64,000 nucleotides of DNA from Glacieibacterium sp038210595 (lineage in GTDB: Bacteria; Pseudomonadota; Alphaproteobacteria; Sphingomonadales; Sphingomonadaceae), in the NCBI GenBank assembly GCA_038210595.1, contig JBBQWN010000006.1, forward strand, positions 48,509 to 112,508, given 5' to 3'. The notes below the pieces were generated by a model. It had not been told where the DNA came from. It searched no databases and was given only the letters and a program-made list of their open reading frames with translations. Below, one piece after another: positions 8,566 to 17,500 of the stretch; the first letter of the stretch is position 1, and each line of letters begins with the position of its first letter. Position numbers and translations under genes: made by a program.

Positions 8566-8640
8566 TGGTGGACGCGGCAAGGATTGAACTTGCGACCCCT
8601 GCGATGTCAACACAGTGCTCTACCACTGAGCTACGCGTCC
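8566..8640 (-). tRNA. tRNA-Val (GAC)
   Basis: On the minus strand, acceptor GGACGCG pairs with CGCGTCC, the D arm is GCTCAGTGGTAGAGC, the anticodon stem CTGTG/CGCAG encloses TTGACAT (anticodon GAC), and the T arm GGGTTC-type loop reads GCAAGTTCAATCCTTGC. Discriminator A and an encoded CCA end at 8566. 75 nt including CCA. Confidence 0.95.
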
Positions 8641-8652
8641 ACTGCGGGCGTC

Positions 8653-8679
8653 ATTAGACAAAGCGGGCGGGCCGCGCAA
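8653..8679 (-). promoter_or_regulatory. Possible sigma-70-type promoter for tRNA-Val
   Basis: Minus strand: TTGCGC (8674-8679), 15-nt spacer, TCTAAT (8653-8658), 12 nt before the tRNA 5' end. The -10 is good, the -35 moderate and the spacer short. Confidence 0.35.
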
Positions 8680-8711
8680 CCGCTGTTGTCCTTCGCCGTG
8701 CACCGCCTATC

Positions 8712-9593
8712 ATGACTCCTGTGCCTCCCGAATCCCCCTCCGGCTTCACGGTCAGCGGTGACCTCGACGGGCGCTGGCCGCTGGTGCTCGCGTCGCCCCA
8801 TTCGGGCCGGGAGTATCCGGCCGAATTCCTGGCGCGGACGCGGCTGACGCTGGCCCAGCTCAGGCGCGCCGAAGATGCCTATGTCGACGGCCTGCTCGAC
8901 GGGGCGGCGACGACCGGGGTGCCGCGGCTGGCGGCACGCTTCGGGCGGTGCTGGCTCGACCTCAATCGCGCGCCTGCCGAGCTTGACCCGGCGATGTACG
9001 TCGAGCCCTTCGACGCGCATGCCGACCAGTCGAGCGAGCGCGTCCAGGCGGGGCTCGGCGTGGTGCCGCGGGTGGCGGGCCACGGTCTCGATATCTACCC
9101 GACGCGGCTCCGCCTCGGCGAGGCGCGGGCCCGCATCGCGGCGGTGCACGTGCCGTGGCACGCAACCCTGGCGCAGCTGACCGCGGCGGCGCGGCGAACG
9201 CACGGCTATGCGGTCCTGCTCGATTGCCATTCGATGCCGACGCCGGCGGGCAGCAACGCGCCGCAGATCGTCATCGGCGACCTGCATGGGCGCAGCGCGG
9301 CGCGCGCGCTGGTCGACGTGATCGCGACGCATTTCAGCGCGGGCGGGCTGCGTGTTGCCCGCAACGCGCCCTATGCCGGCGGCTACACCACCGCAGAGCA
9401 TGGCCGGCCCGAGCGCGGCATTCACGCGGTGCAGATCGAGATCGACTGCGCCCTCTACATGGATCCGGCGCGGCTGACCCGGCACATGGGCTTCCCGGCC
9501 GTCGCGGCCGTGCTGACGACGCTTGCCGCGCGGCTGGTCGCGGTGGCACCGTCGCTCGGCCTGGGCACGCCCTTCGCCGAGGCGGCGGAATGA
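8712..9593 (+). CDS. N-formylglutamate amidohydrolase family protein
   Basis: 293 aa. Family N-formylglutamate amidohydrolases hydrolyse N-formyl-L-glutamate in histidine breakdown. Visible are VLASPHSGREYPAEF (metal-site HSG), RCWLDLNRAPAELDP (the DLNR motif), ldCHSMPTP, and HAVQIEIDCALYMDP near the C-terminus. No other hut gene is nearby and a second family member lies at 55548, so the physiological substrate is uncertain. Its TGA stop abuts a hairpin that terminates the opposing operon. Confidence 0.88.
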   Translation: MTPVPPESPSGFTVSGDLDGRWPLVLASPHSGREYPAEFLARTRLTLAQLRRAEDAYVDGLLDGAATTGVPRLAARFGRCWLDLNRAPAELDPAMYVEPFDAHADQSSERVQAGLGVVPRVAGHGLDIYPTRLRLGEARARIAAVHVPWHATLAQLTAAARRTHGYAVLLDCHSMPTPAGSNAPQIVIGDLHGRSAARALVDVIATHFSAGGLRVARNAPYAGGYTTAEHGRPERGIHAVQIEIDCALYMDPARLTRHMGFPAVAAVLTTLAARLVAVAPSLGLGTPFAEAAE

Positions 9594-9625
9594 AAAAGGC
9601 CGCCCCGCGAATACGCGGAGCGGCC
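9593..9625 (-). terminator. Terminator of the YceI-b561-YceI operon
   Basis: 12-bp stem with one C/A mismatch (9598-9609 with 9614-9625: GGCCGC..CCGCG / CGCGG..GCGGCC), loop AATA, followed on the minus strand by TTTTT (9593-9597). The U tract overlaps the last base of the stop codon of the convergent amidohydrolase gene. Confidence 0.8.
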
Positions 9626-9726
9626 AGGGTTCAGGGAAGTAACCGGGCGAAGGGGGAGGACGCCCGGTCAGACCAAGATGGTCAGCCGCGTGCTGCACTG
9701 CAACCCCGCAGCCCATGAATTTTCGA

Positions 9727-10278
9727 TTACGGTGCGCGCTTTGCCGTCACCCGCACGGTCAAGGGGACCGCGAAGTCGACATATTCGGCCGTCGCATCCG
9801 ATCCCATGCCGAGCTTCCAGGCCCGCCGGTCGAGCTGGACCTGCCCGGTCATCAGCGCATCATTGCCCTTCACCGTCAGTGCGAACGGCAGGGTGACCGG
9901 CACGGCAACGCCGCGGATGGTCAGCGTGCCGGCGGCGACGAAGCGGTTCGGTCCGGCGGCGGTGACCCGGGTCGCCACGAACCGCGCGGTCCGCGCCGCC
10001 TTCACCGCAAACCAGTCGTCCCCGGGCAAGGCTCCGTCGACGGTCCGGTCGCCCGTGCTGGCGGAGGCAAGATCGACGTCAACCGCGATCCGGGCGCGCG
10101 CCGGTGCCGCGGGATCGAAGTCGATCGCCGCGGTCCATTTGCCGAACTGCCCGAGGACCGGCTTGCCAAGCCACGTTGCCTTGAAGCCGATCGAGCTCGT
10201 CGCCGGCACCACCGTCCATTTGGATGCCGCCGCCGGCACCGCGGCGAGCAACAGCAACAGCGCCAGCGCGCGCCTCAC
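9727..10278 (-). CDS. YceI family protein (second copy of the operon)
   Basis: 183 aa. The start is GTG at 10278, whose GTGA overlaps the TGA of the cytochrome b561 gene; the long upstream in-frame extension is out-of-frame read-through of that gene. It has a signal peptide (VRRALALLLLLAAVPAAASK) and a lipocalin-like YceI barrel: WTVVPATSSIGFKATWLGKPVLGQ, a central DGALPGDDWFAV, and GTLTIRGVAVPVTLPF. YceI proteins bind isoprenoid quinones or other amphiphiles in the periplasm. It is co-transcribed with b561 and another YceI, a common association. Confidence 0.87.
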   Translation of the reverse strand: MRRALALLLLLAAVPAAASKWTVVPATSSIGFKATWLGKPVLGQFGKWTAAIDFDPAAPARARIAVDVDLASASTGDRTVDGALPGDDWFAVKAARTARFVATRVTAAGPNRFVAAGTLTIRGVAVPVTLPFALTVKGNDALMTGQVQLDRRAWKLGMGSDATAEYVDFAVPLTVRVTAKRAP

Positions 10279-10823
10279 GCCCGGCCCGCGCCCGGCCAGA
10301 TCCGCGCGAAGATATTGTCGCGGTCGAAATACTGATGCTTCAGCGCCGCCGCGACGTGCAGCGCGATCATCGCCAGTGCGACCCAGCCTAGGATGCCGTG
10401 GAGGTCGTGATAGTTCCAGTTCTTCGGCACCGACAGCATCGGCACCTCGAACAGGCCATACCAGAACATCGGGAATTTCTTCGTCGAGACCGACACCATC
10501 GCCCAGCCCGACAGCGGCAGCGCCAGCATCAGCACGTAGAAGCCCCAGTGCGAGACCTTGGCCAAGGCCCGCTCGAGCGTCGTCATGTGCGCAGGATAAG
10601 GCGGCACCGGATGGGTCAGCCGCCACAACAGGCGGAGCACGGCGAGCGCGAGAATGGTGATGCCGGTCGATTTGTGCAGCTGGACCAGCGTGAAGAACAG
10701 CGACTTGTCGGCATCCTCGATCGTATCGAACAAAAGTCCGACGACCAGGTTACCGATGAGCAGCACCGCGATCGCCCAGTGGAGCGCGATCGCAACCGTG
10801 GAATAGCGGCTGCGCTCCATCAC
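10275..10823 (-). CDS. Cytochrome b561 family protein
   Basis: 182-aa four-helix inner-membrane dihaem cytochrome: RYSTVAIALHWAIAVLLIGN (haem His), LVQLHKSTGITILALAVLRL (His), a WGFYVLMLALPLSGW helix, and DLHGILGWVALAMIALHVAAALKHQY (paired His). Members oxidise ubiquinol or reduce superoxide (CybB). Its start overlaps the preceding yceI stop by 4 bp (ATGA), and its stop overlaps the following yceI start, so the three genes form one translationally coupled unit. Confidence 0.92.
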   Translation of the reverse strand: MMERSRYSTVAIALHWAIAVLLIGNLVVGLLFDTIEDADKSLFFTLVQLHKSTGITILALAVLRLLWRLTHPVPPYPAHMTTLERALAKVSHWGFYVLMLALPLSGWAMVSVSTKKFPMFWYGLFEVPMLSVPKNWNYHDLHGILGWVALAMIALHVAAALKHQYFDRDNIFARIWPGAGRA

Positions 10824-11431
10824 TTGACCAACTTATATTCGGCTTCGATGGCGATATCGACGTCGTCGCCGACGAACTGGACGCCGTAGTCCATGCCCCA
10901 GGCGCTGCGCTTGATCGAGGTATGCGCCGACACGCCGATCCGTTCGGCCCCCATCAAGGGGTTGGGCTTGGTCGTGCCGTTGAACACGGCGTCGAGCACC
11001 ACTGGCTTGGTGACGCCGCGCAGGGTCAAGTCACCCGTAATTTTGGCGGTCTTGGGTCCGGTGACCGCGATGCCGGTCGAGACGAAGGTGATCTGCGGGA
11101 ACTTGGCGCCGTTCATCCACTTGTCGCCGCCGCCGAGCTCCTTGTCGAAATCCACCTTGTCGGTGAACGGAAAATCCGTGCGGACCGAGTTCGCGTCAAT
11201 AGTGACGCTGAGCTTGCTGTTGGCCGGGTTGGCGGCGTCGAGCTGCACGGTCGAGGCGATCTTGGCGAAGCGCGCGGTATAATTGGACAGGCCAAGATGC
11301 TTGACCCGCCAGGTCACGCTGGTGTGGCTGGGGTCGGCTTCGTACCTGCCCGACGGCGCGTCGATCGGCGCTGCAAAAGCGGGCGCGGTGAGCGTTACGG
11401 CGAGAGCGGCAGCAGTCAGCAGGCGGCGCAT
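10820..11431 (-). CDS. YceI family periplasmic protein
   Basis: 203 aa, first gene of the YceI-b561-YceI operon. Signal peptide MRRLLTAAALAVTLTAPAFAA; YceI fold with YEADPSHTSVTWRVKHLGLSN, FPQITFVSTGIAVTG, GDLTLRGVTKPVVLDAVF, and the C-terminal YGVQFVGDDVDIAIEAEYKL. ATG follows GAAGGAGTTCCG, a strong ribosome site. It is only distantly similar to the second YceI of the operon, which suggests specialised rather than redundant carriers. Confidence 0.93.
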   Translation of the reverse strand: MRRLLTAAALAVTLTAPAFAAPIDAPSGRYEADPSHTSVTWRVKHLGLSNYTARFAKIASTVQLDAANPANSKLSVTIDANSVRTDFPFTDKVDFDKELGGGDKWMNGAKFPQITFVSTGIAVTGPKTAKITGDLTLRGVTKPVVLDAVFNGTTKPNPLMGAERIGVSAHTSIKRSAWGMDYGVQFVGDDVDIAIEAEYKLVK

Positions 11432-11503
11432 CGGAACTCCTTCGTGCGAGGACGACCGATGTCTAGCCGGTCGCGCCGCTCGGCGGAAGCCGCCCTGCGG
11501 CGC

Positions 11504-12253
11504 TTAGGCCTTTTGCCCGTTCTGCTTCTCGAACAGGCCGCCGATCTGGGCGAGACCGAACAGGTGCGCATAGATCAAGCCGAGCATGCCGTTCTGGACC
11601 ATCTTGCGGGCCTGATCGCCGCGGATCGCCTGCAGCTTCTCCTCGGAGACCATGCGAAAGCCGCGGTACACCGCCGGCTCGGGCATGTTCGGCTGCTGGA
11701 TCGTGACCTCGCCGTCGATCATCAGGTCGAGCTTGGCGAGCTCCTCCATGAAACCGCGGGTGCGGGCAACCGCCTGCTCGAACTGCTCGCAGAACGCCAG
11801 AATGTTCTTGGTCGTGTCGGTCGGCTCGACGCCGTTGAACAGCTTCTCGTCGGCGTCGGGATTAACCTGGCCGTCCTGATCGTCGAAGCACAGCGACAGC
11901 TCCTCCGACGTCTCGGTCAGCCGCGCGAGCATGAACGGATAGCGGCGCACGAACGCCGGGACATAGGCGCCGCGCTCCCACTGGCCATCGGCATCGACGT
12001 ACAGGTTCTGGCCCTCGGTCAGGCCGACCAGCGCCAGCGGGGCGGGGTTGTCGCCAAGCCCGAAGACGATCGGATAGTGGCGCTGAACGATCGCGAATTC
12101 GTCGACAGTCACCGGAATCGCGTGGGTGCCGTGGGCGAAGGCAAAATTCTCGCGCAGCTTCAGGCCGTGGTTCGGGTGCAACTGCGACGACAGCGGCACC
12201 AGCGAGTTGTAGAACAGCGGCAACTGAGCGGCGGCGGCGGGCGAACTGGCCAT
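11504..12253 (-). CDS. SapC family protein
   Basis: 249 aa with the SapC pattern: LPLFYNSLVPLSSQLHPNHG, FPIVFGLGD-type strand (HYPIVFGLGDNPAPLALVGL), NLYVDADGQWERGAYVPAFV, RRYPFMLA and a C-terminal IYAHLFGLAQIGGL. SapC was named in Campylobacter surface-layer studies. In sphingomonads and Caulobacter these proteins often sit beside TonB receptors, and the receptor here is about 2.3 kb away. No signal peptide is visible. The molecular function is not established. Confidence 0.85.
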   Translation of the reverse strand: MASSPAAAAQLPLFYNSLVPLSSQLHPNHGLKLRENFAFAHGTHAIPVTVDEFAIVQRHYPIVFGLGDNPAPLALVGLTEGQNLYVDADGQWERGAYVPAFVRRYPFMLARLTETSEELSLCFDDQDGQVNPDADEKLFNGVEPTDTTKNILAFCEQFEQAVARTRGFMEELAKLDLMIDGEVTIQQPNMPEPAVYRGFRMVSEEKLQAIRGDQARKMVQNGMLGLIYAHLFGLAQIGGLFEKQNGQKA

Positions 12254-12287
12254 GAGAAACGGGCTTTCGAAACGTCGGTTGCGGACT

Positions 12288-12303
12288 GGACCCCCCGGGG
12301 TCC
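12288..12303. repeat. Inverted repeat between FAD dehydrogenase and sapC genes
   Basis: GGACCCC-CC-GGGGTCC (7-2-7) lies 35 bp upstream of the SapC start. A competing outer pairing GCGGAC/GTCCGC (12281 and 12300) exists. It has no U tract on either strand, so it is a possible operator or attenuating hairpin rather than a terminator. Confidence 0.35.
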
Positions 12304-12348
12304 GCGATGGGCAGAGCGTTTAGGCACGCGGAGCGGCGCTGGCAAGAC

Positions 12349-13833
12349 TTACAGGATCTTGCCCGGATTCAGGATGCCGAGCGGGTCGAGCGCCGCCTTG
12401 ACGGCGCGCATCGCGGCGAGTTTGCCGGGGTCGGCGCGGGCTGCCAGTTCGGCGCGCTTAACCGTCCCGATGCCATGTTCGGCGGAGATCGAGCCGCCCG
12501 CCGCGGTCACCAGGTCATAGACCAGCGCCGTCACCGCCGGGCCATGGGCGGCCAGCCAGGCGGCACCCTGCCCGACCGGCGGGCGGACGTTGAAGTGCAG
12601 GTTGCCGTCGCCGAGATGCCCAAAGGCCAGCACGCGGGCCCCGGCGAACCGGCCTTCGACGTCCCAGGTGGCGGCATCGGTGAAATCCGGCATCGCGGCG
12701 ACCGCGACGCTGATGTCGTGATGGAGCGACGGGCCGTCGCGGCGCTCGGCCTCCGGCAGTTCCTCGCGGATGCGCCACAGCGCGGCGGCCTGGTCGAGCG
12801 AGGCCGCAACGGTGGCGTCCGCGATCTCGCCCGCTGCTGCCGCGTCAGCGAACGTATCGGTGAGCAGCGCCTCGAGACTGGCCGGGCCGGCAAGCTCGAC
12901 CAGTACGTGCCAGAGGTGCGCCCCGGCGAGCGGCGCGCGGATGCCCTCGACGAGCCGCGCGGTCAGGGCGACGCCCTCGCCGGGCATGAGTTCGAAGCTC
13001 TCGACCTGCCCGCCGGACGCCGCGCGCAGCCGTGCCAGCAGCGCCAGCGCGGCGTGCGGGCTCGCGACCCCGGCCCACCCGACCGCCCGGTGCGCCGGCG
13101 CGGGCACCAGCCGGAGCGCGGCGGCGGTGACGATCCCGAGCGTGCCTTCGCTGCCGATCAGCAGCTGCTTGATGTCATAGCCGCTGTTGTCCTTGGCGAG
13201 CCCGGTCAACTGCTGCAGCAGCGACCCATCGGGCAGCACCGCCTCCAGCCCGGCGACGAGCGCCCGCATGGTGCCGTGCCGCAGGACCTGCACGCCGCCG
13301 GCGTTGGTCGCGATCAGGCCGCCGATGGTGGCGCTGCCCTTGGCCCCGAGCGACAGCGGAAACTCGCAAGCCGCGGCGCGCGCGGCGGCGTGCACGGTCT
13401 CCAGGATCGCACCCGCCTCGACGGTGATGGTCAGCCCGGCCGCGTCGACTGCGCGGATCGCGTTCATGCGCACCGTCGACACCAGCACGGCACCGCCCGC
13501 CATATCCGGGATACCGCCGCCGACAAGCCCGGTGTTGCCGCCCTGGGGCACCAGCGTGACCCGGTGGGCAGCGGCCGCCCGGACGATCCGCACCACCGCA
13601 GCGGTATCACGCGGCAGCAGCAGCAGCGCCGCACGGCCGCGCACCGCACCGCGCCAGTCGATCAGGTGCGGGGCCAGCGCCTGTGCATCATCGGTCCAGT
13701 TGCCGGCTCCCGCGGCGGCCTGCAGCGCGGCGATTGCGGCAGGCGACGGCGGGGCGGGCGGCAACGACACGCCGGACGGGTTAGCGCGGCTGTGGCTTTC
13801 CCGCCAGCCTCCGCGACGAAACCGAGACACCAT
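12349..13833 (-). CDS. FAD-binding oxidoreductase (D-2-hydroxyacid dehydrogenase type)
   Basis: 494 aa of the VAO/GlcD class: FAD_binding_4 domain with VTLVPQGGNTGLVGGGIP (flavin-binding loop, about residue 90-110) and LGAKGSATIGGLIATNAGG, then the FAD-oxidase C domain ending SISAEHGIGTVKR, characteristic of D-lactate/D-2-hydroxyglutarate dehydrogenases. Electrons probably go to quinone or ETF. Exact substrate unknown. ATG 13833 gives a basic 20-residue extension; an internal GTG at 13770 (VSLPPAPPSP) is an alternative start. Confidence 0.88.
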   Translation of the reverse strand: MVSRFRRGGWRESHSRANPSGVSLPPAPPSPAAIAALQAAAGAGNWTDDAQALAPHLIDWRGAVRGRAALLLLPRDTAAVVRIVRAAAAHRVTLVPQGGNTGLVGGGIPDMAGGAVLVSTVRMNAIRAVDAAGLTITVEAGAILETVHAAARAAACEFPLSLGAKGSATIGGLIATNAGGVQVLRHGTMRALVAGLEAVLPDGSLLQQLTGLAKDNSGYDIKQLLIGSEGTLGIVTAAALRLVPAPAHRAVGWAGVASPHAALALLARLRAASGGQVESFELMPGEGVALTARLVEGIRAPLAGAHLWHVLVELAGPASLEALLTDTFADAAAAGEIADATVAASLDQAAALWRIREELPEAERRDGPSLHHDISVAVAAMPDFTDAATWDVEGRFAGARVLAFGHLGDGNLHFNVRPPVGQGAAWLAAHGPAVTALVYDLVTAAGGSISAEHGIGTVKRAELAARADPGKLAAMRAVKAALDPLGILNPGKIL

Positions 13834-13917
13834 GTCGTTACGGGGTCATAATTCACTTGGCGTTCAAGCCGCGCCGGTCAACGCCACGTGCTGGTCCAAA
13901 AGGAATCGTTGCGAAAA

Positions 13918-14367
13918 ATGTCTGGCTGGCGGGCGATCGTGGGGGTGACGCTCGCCGTGCTGATCGCCGAGCCGGCGACGGCGCGATTTCTGTGGTTCGG
14001 CAAGAAAAAGCCGGTCGAACGCGTGGTCGTCATGCCCGCACCGGTCGTACCGCGGCAGCCGCGTCCCGAGCCGCCGCTCGCCGGTCGCAACGCCTGCATC
14101 GACGTGACCCGCCTGGCCGGCGCGCAGCTGTTCGGCGACTCTGCTGTCGAAGTCTCACTCAAGAACGGTGCGCGCTGGCGGATGCATTTCGCGCAAGGCT
14201 GCCCGGCCCTCGATTTCTACCAGGGCTTCTATTATCGCCGCGCCGAGCAGGGGCGGCTGTGCGCCGGCCGCGACGCCGTCATCTCACGCTCGGGCGGTGA
14301 ATGCGCCATCGCCAGCATCGTCCAGACCCGCAAGGCAAACCGGCCGCGGCAGCGGCGACACCGTTAA
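13918..14367 (+). CDS. Small secreted protein, DUF6491-like
   Basis: 149 aa from ATG 13918 (an in-frame GTG at 13888 is an alternative). Signal peptide MSGWRAIVGVTLAVLIAEPATA, Pro-rich linker, then a domain with four conserved-looking Cys: NACIDVTRLAGAQLF, ALDFYQGFYYRRAEQGRLC, RDAVISRSGGECAI. The pattern resembles small periplasmic proteins common in sphingomonads (DUF6491 type, recalled by pattern only). It is divergent from the FAD dehydrogenase with 84 bp between. Function unknown. Confidence 0.7.
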   Translation: MSGWRAIVGVTLAVLIAEPATARFLWFGKKKPVERVVVMPAPVVPRQPRPEPPLAGRNACIDVTRLAGAQLFGDSAVEVSLKNGARWRMHFAQGCPALDFYQGFYYRRAEQGRLCAGRDAVISRSGGECAIASIVQTRKANRPRQRRHR

Positions 14368-14563
14368 CAACTCGTCAATTTTGTTGCACTTTGGCCACGC
14401 CGCCGCGTTATGACCGCGCAGCCCGCGAAAATCGCGCGTGACGCTGGACAAGCACCCAGAAAGTCGCTTCACTAATACGTGAACCGGTGGGCATGTCGCC
14501 CGCCGTTGCCGCCGACCTCGCGATAAAACAGCGGGGCGGTGCCAAACAGGGGGGGATGCCGTC

Positions 14564-17500
14564 ATGCGGCCGTTCATCGATATCATGCGGACCATGCTCG
14601 TGTCGGGCGTTTCGGCGACCGCACTGATCGCCAGCGCCGCGTCGGCGCAGTCACAGCCTCCCGGCAACACGACCGGTGCGACCAATGCGCCGCCCAGCGC
14701 CGCCGCTGTCGAGGATCGCTCAGGCGGGATCGACGAGATCATCGTCACCGCCCAGCGCCAGTCGCAGAGCCTGCAGGACGTGCCGATCGCGGTCAGCGCC
14801 TTCACCGCCGAGGCGCTTCAGAAGCAGCAGATCAACAACGCGTCCGATCTGCAGTTGTCGCTGCCGAACATCACCTTCACCAAGAGCAATTTCACGGGTT
14901 CGAGCTTCACCATCCGCGGCATCGGCGATCTGTGCGTCGGCGGCACCTGCGACAGTGCCACTGCGATCCACTCGAACGACCTGCCGCTGTTCGGCACCCG
15001 CCTGTTCGAAACCGAATATTTCGACCTCGAGCGCGTCGAGGTGCTCCGCGGTCCGCAGGGCACGCTGTTCGGCCGTAACGCCACCTCGGGCGTCATCAAT
15101 TTCATCACGGCCAAGCCCGACCTGAAGGCGTTCCACGTCGGTGTCGAGGGCGAGTACGGCAACTACAACGAGTACAAGGCGAAGGGCTTTGTGAACGTGC
15201 CGATCACCGATACGCTCGGGGTCCGGGTCGCGGCCTTCTATCTCAACCGCGACGGCTATACGAAGAACATTTACAACGGCGACAAGCTCGACGGCCGCGA
15301 CGAATATGCGGTGCGCGGCTCGCTGCGCTGGAAGCCCACCGACAATACGACGGTCGACCTGATGGGCTATTATTTCCGCGAGAAGGACAACCGGCTGCGC
15401 ATCCAGAAGCAGCTCTGCCAGCGTGACGAGACGGTCGCCAACGGCGGCACAGGCGGCGTGCTGGGCTGCCTGCCCGGCGGGCGCCCTTACGAGACGACGA
15501 ACGCGAACTCGACGCTAACCGGCGTGTTCGGCTCGCGCGAGCTGTTCGGCATCGCTGCCGCCGGCCTGCCGGCGCCGCTCAATGCCTTGCTGCCGGCGGT
15601 GTTCGCACCGCTCGGCTTGGGGAGCCTCTATGGCCCGGACGCCTATGCGGGCAGCGTCAACCCGTCCGATCCGCGCAAGGTCAGCACGGACTTCACGCCG
15701 ACCTACTTCACCGACGAGATCCAGGCGACCGCGAAGGTTGATCACGACTTCGGCTCGGTCAGCCTGAAGGTCTCGGGCGAGTATCAGCGCAACAAGGTCG
15801 ACTCGCAGCAGGACTACAACCTTTCGGTGCAGAACCGCGCCATTCTCCAGCCTGGCATCAACACACTGGCGGCCTATGCCGCCGGCCTGGGGCCGAACCT
15901 CGGCATCCCGGGGCTTCTGCAGAGCGCGTTCGCGCCGGCGGCAGCCGCCCTGATCCCGCAAGGTCCGAATGGCCCGTTGTGCGCTTCGCAGTCGGAGGAG
16001 ACCGGAACCGGCGTCTTTGGCGGTCACTCCTTCTGTTCGGCGACCCCTCAGGATTTCGACCGCTCGACCGCCATCAGCCGCGCCTATACGGGTGAGGCGA
16101 TCCTGTCGTCACACTTCGACGGCCGCTTCAACTTCCTGCTCGGCGGCATCTACAACGACATCAAGGTCAAGAACGTCGACTATTACGTCAATGCGTTCGG
16201 GCTCGACTATATCGCTGCGGTGCTCGGCGGGCTGGCGACGGTCGCCAACCGGCTTGGCCAGGCAGGCGCTGGCTTGGCCCCGACCTACCCGGCGGTCTAT
16301 CGCGCTTCGCCCTTCTACCGGAACAATCAGAGCCAGTATTCGCTCAAGTCTTACGGTATTTTCGGCGAAGCCTATGTCGATATCACTGACAAGCTGAAGT
16401 TTACGGCTGGCGTGCGCTACAACAACGACAAGAAGACCGTTTCAGCCCGGACTACGCTGTATTCAGACAATACAGGCGTCATCAATCCCGTCACCGGGGC
16501 GACGGTCAACAACGATGTTCTGGTGCCCTATGGCTCGACATCCATCACCCAGGCGCTCAATTACGCGAATCTCGATTTCGACCCGGTGCTCGCGGGGCCG
16601 CAGGCGTTCCAGACCAACAAGGTGGGCTTCAGCGAAGTGACCGGGCGGGCAGTGCTCGACTACAAGATCACCGATGACAACCTGGTCTATGTTTCCTACT
16701 CGCGTGGCTACAAGTCGGGCGGTATCAACCCGCCGCTGTCGCCGATTTTCGCCGTCGACACGGCCTTCAAGCCGGAGTTCATCAACTCCTTCGAGGTCGG
16801 GTCGAAGAACACCTTCCTGAACGGCACCCTGAGACTGAACGCCACGGCGTTCTACTATGACTACAAGGGCCTGCAGCTGAGCCGCATCGTGGCGCGGACC
16901 TCGGTCAACGATAATATCAATGCCGAAGTCTACGGCCTCGAGATCGACAGCATCATCGAGCCGGTCCGGGCGCTGCAGATCAACCTCGGCTTCAGCTACC
17001 TCCACACGCGGGTCAAGGGTGACAAGCTCCTGTCCAACCCGCGCGATCCGTCGGGCGGCCGCAGCGACGCGGTCATCGTGAAGGACCTGCAGAACGCCTC
17101 CAACTGCGCCGTCGTCCCCAATGTCGCGGGCAACGCGGTCGGTACGAACACCCTCGTCGGTGCGATCAATGGCAGCCTGGGTCTGCAGGCACCCCGAGCT
17201 TTCCAGGCCGGCAGCGGCATCAACGGGGCAACCGGCGCGTTCGGCATCTGCAGCATCATCCAGGGCGCGATCAATGTCCCGTCTGCCGGACTTCGCGCCC
17301 TGTTCGCGACGCCGACCGGCGCACTGCCATTCAGTGTGCTTGCCGAAGGCGTGAAGGTGAACGTCAGCGGCAATCAGTTGCCGCAGGCGCCGAACTACAA
17401 GGCGTCGGCCGGTATCCAGTACACGTTCGAGTTCGGCAACGGCATGTCGCTGGTCCCGCGCTATGACATTACGCTGACCGGCACCAGCTATGGCAGCATC

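Noticed and set aside
8567..8657. Short plus-strand ORF MVDAARIELATPAM...
   Set aside because: It is tRNA-Val read on the opposite strand; this peptide is a well-known false ORF over tRNA genes.
9155..9175. TGGCACG inside the amidohydrolase gene as sigma-54 site
   Set aside because: No TTGC at the right spacing, and it lies within coding sequence.
14368..14563. sigma-54 promoter or cobalamin riboswitch before the TonB receptor
   Set aside because: A GG-N10-GC match exists but with poor inner bases and no activating element, and no conserved B12-box was seen.
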